Source: Zelopaecilomyces penicillatus
Lineage: Eukaryota > Ascomycota > Sordariomycetes > Hypocreales > Pseudodiploosporaceae
Reading direction: 5' to 3'
Assembly: GCA_005765155.1 (NCBI GenBank)
Contig: VCCP01000005.1
Location: 4,712,001-4,776,000, forward strand
Length of the DNA: 64,000 bases
In this document: positions 33,839-43,855 of the stretch, in pieces
Numbering within the stretch: position 1 is the stretch's first letter
Layout of the letters: every line of letters begins with the position of its first letter
Notes under the pieces: generated by a model
What the model was told of the DNA's origin: nothing
What the model saw: the letters and a program-made list of their open reading frames with translations, nothing else
Databases searched by the model: none
Program-made: the position numbers and the translations under genes

Positions 33839-36332
33839 TCATGTAGTCAGCTTCAAACACTCGCTCGCAACACCCTGCACGCGAGCATCCGCGCTTTTGC
33901 TTGCCGCTGCCTCTATCCATGCCGAAACACCCAAGCTCTTCGTCTCATTCTTGGACGTCGCCAATATAGTACCAAGAGCCACCAGCGCACGATAAAGCAC
34001 CTCCGAATCGCTTTGCTCCTGAATCACTTTGCCCAGTACAACTGCCAGCCGTCGTCGTTGTTCTGGTGTCAGTAGCTTTTCCTTGTTAACTAGCACCGAG
34101 TAGTTGATAGCTGCCGTTGTTACTGCAATGAGAACGTTGCGATTGTGCTGGCCAATCGCCTCACCCCCCTTGACCCCAACGAGCCTTTCCAACAGAGAGA
34201 TGCCTTTGTCAGCTTTCGAATTGGCCAGACTTCTGCCATCTGCAGATCCAAACAGATTCACAAGCGTCCGCGCTCCCATCATTGCTGCGTTTTCGTTTGG
34301 CGTTGAGTCGCTAGGTAATGATGACGCAATGGCCAGATCCAGCAAATTTCCATGCTCTGGGCTTGCTAGTTGAGCAGCTATGGGATATCTGGCCACGCAA
34401 CGTAGTAGATCGAGGCAGGCCAGTCGATCCGAGTAAGGCCACTGTGTCACAACTTTGATAATCGTCGCAAGACTGTCCGGAGGGAGTGCCTTGGAGGATT
34501 CCAACGCACTCCGGCATGCTTGAAGAATCGTCTCTTCTCCAGGATTGAGCGCAGCATCCTTACGGCCAGATGAAATCATAGTCTTGTTGGTATTTGAAAT
34601 CTTGCTGAAGATTGCTGTTTCAGTTCTCATCGTTAGTCATCATCTAAAAGCAAAGCATACTCCCATATCTCCCCGCACGATAAAACATACCTTCGTATTT
34701 GGCAGCCGAGATGCTAAGATACTCCCTTTGAGGGAGTACCTTGGGCTCCTCAGGCTGCCCGCTGTCTCCAGGACGATATCGGTTCTCTGTGCCAAACGGA
34801 TCAGGCCCATCGCTAGGTGCCGGCTGACCCAGAGTAGCGCCCTTGGTATTCTGTGTGATGAAATTGGCCACATTGTCGAGATATGAAAGCGGGAGTTCAT
34901 TGTCGTTCAAGAACTTTGTAGCTCTCTCATACGGATTCTCCGACAAGTTGTATGGAAGTTTCAGGGCTGGTTTTCCATCTTCAATATCCACGTCGAACAC
35001 ATAGTCGTAAGATTTCCCTTGGAACTCAACCTTTTTTCCTGTACTGCCAACCGCGTCGACTACGGTGCCGACGTTGATCCATTGTTGCTGGCCTATAGAC
35101 CACTGGTGCGCTGTAATATTTCCGTTGTCCTCCTTGATCATCTGCACCTGTCCCTCCTTGGTGCCTGACTTGTTCGTCAAGAACTCTGGGCCAGGTAATT
35201 TCTCCTTGTTTATGCTTCCCATTTGTTGCTGGGGAATCGCCGACGCCTTGACAGAGTCCTCAAATTCCTTCAACGTCGTTTTATCTGCTATCGCTTCTGG
35301 ACGTCGTGTGAAGACTCGGGCGACTCCGTCACTGGCTCCCGTTACAATGTCGCCTGTTTCTCGATTGACCGCAACAGTCCATACGGAAATGGCCGGATGA
35401 GTGATGGTCTGGATGCATTCTGACCCTCTCCAGATCCGCACGGTGCGGTCTTCTCCTGAACTTACCAACTCTCCAGACGGTAGACTGGCCAGGCAATATA
35501 CAAAGCTCTCATGGCCATGAAGCTCACTTACCTGCTGACCATTCATTTTCCACAATCGCAAAGTGCCGTCGTTGCTTGCACTGGCTATATCTGCGCCACT
35601 TGGGTGGCCTGCTGGGACCTGACATAACGCCCTGACGACGTCTGGCGTGTGAATAGTGACTTTAGGAGAGACCTCTCCGGCAGTTGATTGCCTCAGATCA
35701 AAAATTCTGATGTTTTTATCCGCACATGCAGTCAAAACTGTTGTCTCATCCAGAGCCAAAACACCCCAAACAGCCATACCCTCGTGTCCGGAGAGTGTCA
35801 ATTCCGTCTCCCACTTCCCCAGGTTCCACACCCGAGCCTGACCATCCCATCCTCCTGACACCAGGTATGTACCTCCGGGAGACATATCGAGCGTGCATAC
35901 ATTGTGCGCATGACCAACCAGAAGCCGGTCAGCATCGTCGGAAGGTGTCGATCTTGGCGACTTGACCTCGATGATGGTGTCTTTGCCTCCGGACAAGACC
36001 AGGCCATCCTGATGATGTGGAGTAGGGGGGTAGAATGTGAGCGAATTGACGTATTCGGTTCCTCGACTGATGAGAGAGCCTTCAAAGGACGGCGGCGAAC
36101 TCTGAGCTCGTCGCCAGATGCGGACTGTACAGTCTCTCGACGCGGAGAGCACCGTATCTGGGGTAGGGAAGATGACGGCACGAACCTATGAAGCAAATTT
36201 ACAGGTTAGCATTGGTAGATATGATCCCAAAATATTCAGATGCAATAGTTCCAAGCGCATGAGGGATCAAAATGATTTGCGTACATCAGTTTCGTGGCCA
36301 AGCAATTGCGCCGAGAGCTTGAAGTCGGCCAT
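33839..36332 (-). CDS. PLAA/Doa1/Lub1 ubiquitin-binding WD40 protein
   Basis: Three exons (36332-36285, 36185-34691, 34614-33839), in phase, 772 residues. The N-terminus MADFKLSAQLLGHETD is the start of a seven-bladed WD40 propeller (repeats such as SASRDCTVRIW, SGGWDGQARVW, SASNDGTLRLW, SSGEDRTVRIW). A PFU domain follows (about residues 350-460: GQVQMIKEDNGNITAHQWSIGQQQWINVGTVVD), and a C-terminal armadillo-like PUL domain (about 520-770). Yeast Doa1/Ufd3 binds ubiquitin through the propeller and PFU and Cdc48 through PUL, in ubiquitin homeostasis, mitochondrial protein quality control and endosomal sorting. The order and length match the family closely. The gene is transcribed away from the STRAP-like gene, with a shared 1.4 kb upstream region. 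Confidence 0.93.
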
Positions 36333-37696
36333 GTTTGCAGGAGCTCGCTTGGCGAGGATGTGGTAAAGAAGAGTAATAAGAGGAGCTATGCCGATGTTTA
36401 TCGGTAAGAGGCAACGATTCTAAAGAGAAACTTCAGAGATGGTAAAATGTGATCCCTATCTCTGCAGAACTTTTGAGGCCGCAGAGCAGCAATGAGTAGT
36501 ATGCCGCAGGATTGGTGGTTTGTAAGATCAGATCCGTTGCTGCCAGCAAGCTCCAACACAAGGTGGAGGATGATGGAAGCGCGGAGACCAGGTACGTACC
36601 CCGTGGTGGGATGTGGCGGGTTCCCCAGAGATGACGGAGCAGAGGGGCAGCGCAACGGCAGCGGTAATGGCTACGGTTAGTGGAAGCTGTAACTCGGGCC
36701 GAACAGGCAAAGAAAGTCTGGCGGTTTGACGAGCGCCACGTCAAAGGGGTATCTCTTGTGAATGTATGAACTGCACGTAAACTCGATTAAATTACTTTTC
36801 TCTCTGTCTTGTGGCTTTTAGCATCTAGACATTATGTATGCTGTATATGGCAGCTATCCAAGGTAGCTAATTCCACCCACTATTATTCGATGCTCAACCC
36901 CTACTGTTGGGTTGCATCACTCATTGGCAGCGGTTACGGAGCTATCAACGAAGTACCTCCCTGTATCAGCCACAGCCCTGCCATGCCAGCACGCAGACGC
37001 CACAGCTGCAAACTCCGTGGTGGCACCAGAGGAGCCCCTCGTTCTGTGGCGCAAGTGGCGTAGCACTGGACTATCGTTTGTCTAAGTTGTAGGCAAGGCA
37101 AGTCCCAGGGGCGCCTGCCCCGCTTCCGCTTGCACTCTCCAGCAGCAAGCCCCAGCAGCAGCAGCCGCAACAGCGCATTCTCCTGTCTGCACAAAGATTC
37201 ATGCCCTCCCCTTTCCACCGAGGTTTCGTTCAAGGGGCTGTTGACAGCTCCCCGTCTCCCCGTCTGTATTCCTGAAACGGCTCAGCAATCGCATCCGAAA
37301 CTTCCCACATACAACCTCAGTTGCAGCAGGAGAAGGCAATTCTTCAGCCGCTCCAGTCACCTTGCTGTGAACCCCTGCGACGCTGTACCAACATCTCGGG
37401 ACTTCTGCGACACGCGACAGCCAATAGACCTCTTTCTACGACCTTTACGACCTTCAAACGACCGTGACGACATTTCGAATCATTCTTGTTCCACAGCTTT
37501 CCATACCCAAACTACTCGCGGATATTCTGTTGCCGATTCTCTCAACGCAGTTGCCCATTTGCTTCCTGGCATTTTTTCGAGTTCGGATTCTCCTGCGGCA
37601 GTCGTCTACATCTGCCAGCAAGTCCTTCTTTCCCTCATCACTTATTCAACGTCAAATTTCTGTGAACAAACCAACGACCGGAGCCACTCTGCAACC
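36333..37696. promoter_or_regulatory. Divergent upstream region of the PLAA/Doa1 and STRAP-like genes
   Basis: About 1.36 kb shared by two divergently transcribed housekeeping genes. From about 37130 the plus strand stays open in the STRAP frame for 189 codons before the chosen ATG, but it is Ser/Pro/Thr-rich leader-like sequence. No separate gene seen. Confidence 0.5.
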
Positions 37697-38924
37697 ATGG
37701 CGGCCGAGCCCCCCCGACAATACGTTCCTCTGACGTGCCACGGACATTCAAGGCCAGTCCCACACATCGGCTTCTCCCATCTCGAAAAAGAGGAGACCTA
37801 TTACTTGATATCTGCCTGTAAAGGTCAACATCTCCCCACTCGCACTGGTGCGTTGGGCTATTACTGATGGATCGTACAGATGGTAACCCCATGCTTCGGG
37901 ATGGGCTGACAGGTGACTGGTATGAGTTCACCCCACATTAACAATCTGAGTCCATAAGGTACCAAAGTTAACGTGTGCGCTTCCAGGATTGGAACTTTCA
38001 TTGGCCACAAAGGTGCTGTCTGGCAGGCAAGATTGAGCCCAGATGCTTCTAACGCTGCAACGGCATCAGCCGACTTTACTGCGTATGTAGACTATTCTCT
38101 AATATCTCTCTTACAAACCATGCCCTGTCTGACGGCAGAACAATAGCAAAATCTGGGACACGCATACTGGCGAGCTTCTCTACACTCTACAACATGACCA
38201 TATAGTCCGGGCCGTTGCTTACCCCCCAGACAACTCCGATCTTGTCGCTACCGGTGGTATGGAGAAGAAGCTTCGGGTCTTTGATCTGGCTGAGCTTGCA
38301 GCCTCTAACTCAGGCACTCCTGCCACAATCCCAGCTTCAGCCGGCTTTGAAATCGGCGAGGGAGTACACACAGGGTCCATAAAATTTATCTGCTGGACTC
38401 AAGACCCCAACATCGTTATTACCGCTTCCGATAAGACCATTCGATGGCTTGATCTGCCCAGCCGTGCCTGTGTCCATCACGAGGTGTTGGATGGTGAGAT
38501 CAGATCGTGCGAGATGGTTTCTTTGTCGCCTGAGCACTCATCGCCGTCAGACATTGGAGGCGGAAAGCCAGTTCTTGCCGTTTCGGCTGGGAAAACAGTC
38601 TATTTCTGGGGTGGAGACCGCGCGATGGATGAATTGAAACGCATCGTACTTCCTAAAACAATCGCTAGTGTAGCCCTTGATGTCAAGGGTCGCAAAGTGG
38701 TTGTTGGCGAGGAGCCTGGTACCTGGGCCAAGGTAATTCGATATGATGACGAATCTGAAGTTGAGACCCACAAGGGCCACCACGGACCGATTTGGTCCAT
38801 TGCATTCTCTCCCGATGGGAAACTCTACGCCACTGGATCTGAAGATGGCACAATCAAGTTGTGGAAGAATTGTGATGGGTTTTATGGTCTCTGGCGAGGA
38901 GGCACCGAGAAACCTGCGGAGTAG
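37697..38924 (+). CDS. STRAP/UNRIP-type WD40 protein
   Basis: Four exons (37697-37823, 37880-37919, 37987-38082, 38147-38924), in phase, 346 residues, matching the usual 330-350 of the family. The start MAAEPPRQYVPLTCHGHSRPV leads into WD repeats: IGTFIGHKGAVWQARLS, SADFTAKIWD, TGGMEKKLRVFDLAEL, ITASDKTIRWLDL, GHHGPIWSIAFSPDGKLYATGSEDGTIKLW. STRAP in animals scaffolds TGF-beta receptor signalling and, as UNRIP, joins the SMN complex in snRNP assembly; fungal orthologues are less studied, so the cellular role is inferred from family. The splice sites restore the standard WD blade joints. The ending EKPAE is normal. Confidence 0.92.
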
Positions 38925-39674
38925 AAAAACGCAGACCCAAGCAATGTCTCTTTGTCGTCAGACGCGTCCAGACCCGGCAGTCGCTGTTTTACTCCTGGCA
39001 GCTTCGACATGGTTTCTGATGCTCCAGAGCATTCATTCGAAAGCTCTTCTATGAAGTCGAGCGTAGGTGGGGATGGTCATTCACTCCAGGCCTGGAACCC
39101 TATTATCTCGACATATGCCTAAGGACCAGATTTCATTCTATATGCTCTGTCATTAAATGTTCATTGTGCGCTTATCGCGTAACCGAGCTCCTTGCTGAAT
39201 CTTGGCTTTTTTCTTTCTATCTAGACATAGAGCTCCCTATGAGCCACACTCACACATCATGACGGAAGATGTGAGTACAGATAAAAGTGGACGATTTTTT
39301 ACCCCATTCACTCCTCTTGTGGAGAAGACAATTGTTGTTTCTTTTTGCTACCGATATGATGTACAATTACTTTTGTCATAGGACCCAGCCGTACGACGCC
39401 ACAGGTTTGTGTCTGTAAATACATGTTTTCAAATTCAATGTTTCTATGTTGACTTAACACCCAGCCACACATGTGTGTGAGTGTGGCTGTGGGTGGTGAG
39501 ATGCTCCTATTTGGGCCGTGACACCACCGGAAAAATATTATTGCAATTAATCGGTACAATCTGCCCCTCCCCCTCCATCCCACCTAGGCTTATCACGACT
39601 GACTCACAGTTTTGGCGACGGAATTCTTATTACTGGTCCAGACAGCATATCAAAGCCAGAATACGTCAATAAAT
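38925..39674. other. Intergenic between the STRAP-like and Phe-tRNA synthetase genes
   Basis: About 750 bases: 3' end of the STRAP-like gene and promoter of the synthetase gene, both plus strand. A short palindrome-like ACACATGTGTGTGAGTGTGG lies near 39468. No gene seen. Confidence 0.5.
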
Positions 39675-41956
39675 ATGGCTCCAACAGCCAGTATTTCGAC
39701 AGAGGATCTCACATCAGAGATCCTCCAGGCATTGGACAAGACAGAACCGATTTTGTCCACGGAGACCTTTGCGGAAGTTCCGTTCGAAACCGCCAAAGCT
39801 GCGCTGGATCGCCTTGCTTCACGATCTATGGTCACATACGGGCAAATCGAGCGTAATGATGCCTTCCTAGAGCCCGAAGCCGAAGTAATTGTCAGCCATG
39901 GTAGTCACGAGGCCCGTGTTTTCGAAGCGGTACACAAGGCATTAGATGGCCTGTCGATTCAGGACCTTGAGACTCAGATTGGCGACAAAACTGTGACCAA
40001 ACTTGGCCAGGGCAAAGCCTTCCGAGAGAAGTGGATTAAGAAAGATGACAACAAGCTGGTTGCTTTGGTAAGTTACCTCTGTTAGGTGCGAGGTCTGCCC
40101 GCTCCAAAACATTGGTAGAGGTTAGAGCTGATGAGTGGTGTCGCCAAGGTGGGTTCGATCCAAGATATTACGCGCGAGCAGCTTCAAGTTATCAAAGAGA
40201 CGAAAACCCACGACAGCAAAATCATTGCCGACCTGAAGAAGCGCAAGCTTTTGAACGTGCAGAAGGTGATTTCCTTCAAAATCAGCAAGGGTCCCAAGTT
40301 TGCGCTGGAGATGGTGAGGGAAGAGACAGATCTTACTGCGGATATGTTGGTGTCGGGAGCCTGGAAAACTGCGACTTTCAGTATGTGCCATACACTCTTT
40401 ATGTTGAGAAGAGTAAATTATCATACTCCTCTATATGTGGAATAATTTCTATATATGGAACAGATGACTGACACGTCTCCGCCGCAGAGCCATACAACTT
40501 CAAGGCGTTGGGTGGAAACCAACATGCTGGTGCCTTGCACCCGCTAAACAAGATGCGACACGAATTTAGGTTAGTCGATTCTTGGTCTTCAAATGCACGA
40601 AGTAAATCGTTTGCAAGGCGTGCGCTAACTTGGTCTTTCATTCCTATAGACAAATCTTCTTCGAGACGGGTTTCGAGGAGATGCCCACTTATCAGTACAT
40701 TGAATCCGGATTCTGGGTATGTACTTCTCAACAGAGATGAAATGTCTTGTTCAACAAAGCAAACATTTTTTTTTTGGCATGGCTTACTAACTTTTGGTAT
40801 CGTACAGAACTTCGATGCCCTCTTTGTTCCTCAGGTACTGTCATTTGGAAAGCCTTAAAATTGCTATAATGGGATCTAATGCTAGGTAGCAACATCCGGC
40901 TCGTGATTTGCAAGATACCTTTTACATCTCAGACCCCAAGACAGCTGGCCGACCTGGTCCTGTGTCCGCAGAAGACAAGCGGGATTATGACGCATACTTC
41001 AAGAATGTCAAAGAAGTCCACGAAAATGGCAAGTACGGCTCGATTGGATACCGGTATCCTTGGTCCGAGGAGGAGTCATTGAGGTTTGTAATAGTCTGTT
41101 TTATGTCTTTGCGCTTGATGATGGACTAATTGAGTATAGGCTCGTTCTGCGAACTCATACGACTTCCGTTTCTGCTGCCATGCTTCACGACTTAGCGTCA
41201 AAAAAGGGACTAGACGGACGGGTGCCTCCCGCACGTTACTTTTCCATCGACAAGGTCTTCAGGTAGGGAGTCGATCTTTAATGAAAAGTACATATTGAAC
41301 TAGACTAGTGTCACTAACTCCAACCACAGAAACGAAGCAGTTGACGCAACACATCTTTGCGAGTTCCACCAGGTAGAAGGCGTTATTGCGGACTATGGAC
41401 TGACGCTTGGCGGTCTGATGGAGTTTTTCGAGACCTTTTTCGGAAAGATGGGCTTAACTGAGTAAGTGGATCATACCATTCAGCTAGAAATGGCAATGCC
41501 AATATTCGACAAGATAGAATGCTGACCTAAAATCCTTCACAGTCTCAAGTTCAAACCAGCGTAAGTGGACTAAAGCGCAGCGACAATTCATTCTACACGA
41601 CTCACTAACTGGTACAAAAACAGCTATAACCCCTACACGGAGCCGAGTATGGAGCTCTTCAGTTATCACAAGGGACTTGGAAAGCTGGTAGAGGCAAGTT
41701 CATCTGGCATGATGTAAAGGGTGAAGTGAACAATGCTAACATGCAACAACAGATTGGAAACAGTGGCATGTTCCGACCGGAGATGTTGGAAGCGATGGGC
41801 CTTCCCCGGGACCTCAGAGTATATGGCTTCGGCCTGAGTCTGGAGCGGCCGACCATGATCAAGTACGCCATCTCCAACATTCGTGAGCTGCTTGGACATC
41901 AAGTGGATCTGAACTTCATCGAGAAGAATGCTGCGGTGAGATTAGACAAAGATTAG
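39675..41956 (+). CDS. FRS2: Cytosolic phenylalanyl-tRNA synthetase alpha subunit
   Basis: Eleven exons by eye (39675-40067, 40149-40380, 40488-40569, 40650-40716, 40808-40834, 40890-41083, 41140-41262, 41330-41461, 41543-41560, 41624-41693, 41753-41956), all in phase, 513 residues. The N-terminal winged-helix region is followed by the class II core: FKPYNFKALGGNQHAGALHPLNKMRHEFRQIFFETGFEEM (motif 1 side), LVLRTHTTSVSAAML and FSIDKVFRNEAVDATHLCEFHQVEG (motif 2, with the Phe-binding His-x-x-Glu), and the motif 3 strand GFGLSLERPTMIKY. The enzyme charges tRNA-Phe as an alpha2-beta2 complex with the beta subunit. The exon of 18 nt (41543-41560) is needed for frame. The last intron uses a GC donor (GAG|GCAAGT). 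The second exon start at 40149 is preferred over 40132 or so because it gives VGSIQDITREQL in line with the family. Confidence 0.93.
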
Positions 41957-43855
41957 GTGGGGCCGACAGACTTTATGACATGATGATGCAAAAAGAAAGA
42001 CAGAGCACAACCCACTGCATAAAAATTAAGTAGACTAGGGCAAAGGGATTGCTGTTCCTTGCTGGCGTAGATGCTAGAGGGAAGCGCATTGTTTGAAACA
42101 GGCTACCCGGGAATAGTGCATAGGTAGCAGTGCGAGGCAAAACGCTACGATGAACAAATAAAGAAATGTAGAACTTTAAACAACCTTAACGCTAGATAGA
42201 TGAGTAGGTGGTAGCACATGCGTTTTGTACCTACTTTGTGACTAGAACGTTGATGGGTTGTGATTCAATAACATGATTGGGTCTCAAAACATGCTTCAAT
42301 GACAATATGAGTTTTGAGAAGTGCTACGTCATCGCTTACAATGAATGAGGGGGTCAACAACCGATTTGAAGATTTTTGCCAAACAACAGGGAGTTAGGGG
42401 ATTGTGATTTATTACTTTGGATTATCCATGTTTGTCTTCATCAGGGATATAACTCTGTACAATTAGCCTTGTCGATATATGTCTCATGGTGGAACGGGAT
42501 GGGTTGAGCATCCGTCTTGGCACGGGTGGCGGGGCTGATGGGTTGTCAATGGAACGAAAAGCCGTTATTAAAGGCAAGAGGCCTCATCATTTCTGTGACT
42601 CTTCGGCGTCCTGCTTGTCTGCCTGAATAAGTACTAATGCATAAAACATGTCGATCATAACACTGCTCCGTGATACCGCTATGCTCGTCAAATAGTAACC
42701 ACTGACTGCTGATCATTGTTGGCCAGAATTCGTTTATGGATTCACACACCCGCAGTACCAGATATATGTAAATGTATTTTGTTCTCTTTGAGTTTGTAGA
42801 TTGATGTTTGTGGAAAGCCTCATGATATTCGGTTGCGGGTTTTCTTTCAAATTGAGACTGTAAATAATAAAGAAATAGGTATATATATGTAAATGAAATG
42901 AATAGCGAATGTGTTATTGCTTAGTGAATAGCTGAGATTGCTGCTGATGACAAATGCCTAGCAACGCGCGGTTGTAAACGTATCCAATTTGCCATCTTTG
43001 CTGTCGCTTTGTGTCAGTGTTATTTAATGTGCTACCTACCTATGTATAATAGTAAAACCAAGCAGGTATGCATATTGAGCCAGCTGAAAAAGCCACTGAG
43101 CCACAGTGCTATGCCGGCGAGAAGTTTTGGTCTTAGTGCGTAGGCAGCGATGCCGCTTTGGAGAAATATTGGGGTGGCGAGCAAGCATGAACGGGGGGGA
43201 CGAATGGAGGCCGCCATGAGTAACCATTTCCATGGTGGACGGGCAAAGAACCCGTGCTGGGCGGTTTGCCTTGCCGTAAGGACATCGAATCAGCCGAGCC
43301 AAGCCGTTGGCAATTTCACCAAGCCAGTAATTAACTGACTTAACTTGCCTAAGCTTGGTAATGAGCTGCCGAATCGGATGGAGTGACTTAAACCTGTGGG
43401 ATGACTCCACGTATGTCGATGATGCGCAATGTACGTGCTGTGTCGGTTTGGTGTAAGATGGTTGGCTGGAGCACCACCGCCCTGCAGTGCCTGGAGCCTG
43501 GAGCCTGGAGCCTGGAGCTGTGGCAGCTTTTGGAGCACCTGGATGGAGGGGTAGCCTGGAGGGGGGACAGGTTATAAACGGCAGGTGCCTCCTCCCCTCA
43601 TCTGGAATTCCTGTTTCTACCAGTTTTTACCATCAAACTGAGAGTTATCTTCTCTATCCTGCCCCTTATTTGACGAAAGAGTCTGTTATAATCTTGTAGC
43701 ACCAGTCGCCCGTATACCCACCCCTCTTTGGACCTCATCACACCTTCTCTCTACAAATACGACTTCTTCCGGTTCTTGAGAAACGGCCCAGCTTCGCCAC
43801 TCCCAGACCAAACCTCAACCTCTCAAGTCTCATCCATACTGTTCATTCTAGCAAA
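41957..43855. other. Intergenic between Phe-tRNA synthetase and the VIT/vWA gene
   Basis: About 1.9 kb without a recognisable gene. A (GCCTGGA)4 tandem lies at 43489-43516, about 340 bases before the next start. CT-rich leader sequence from about 43720. Confidence 0.5.
43489..43516. repeat. Tandem repeat, 7-bp unit GCCTGGA x4
   Basis: Four head-to-tail copies, followed by GCTG. A small minisatellite upstream of the VIT/vWA gene. Confidence 0.9.
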
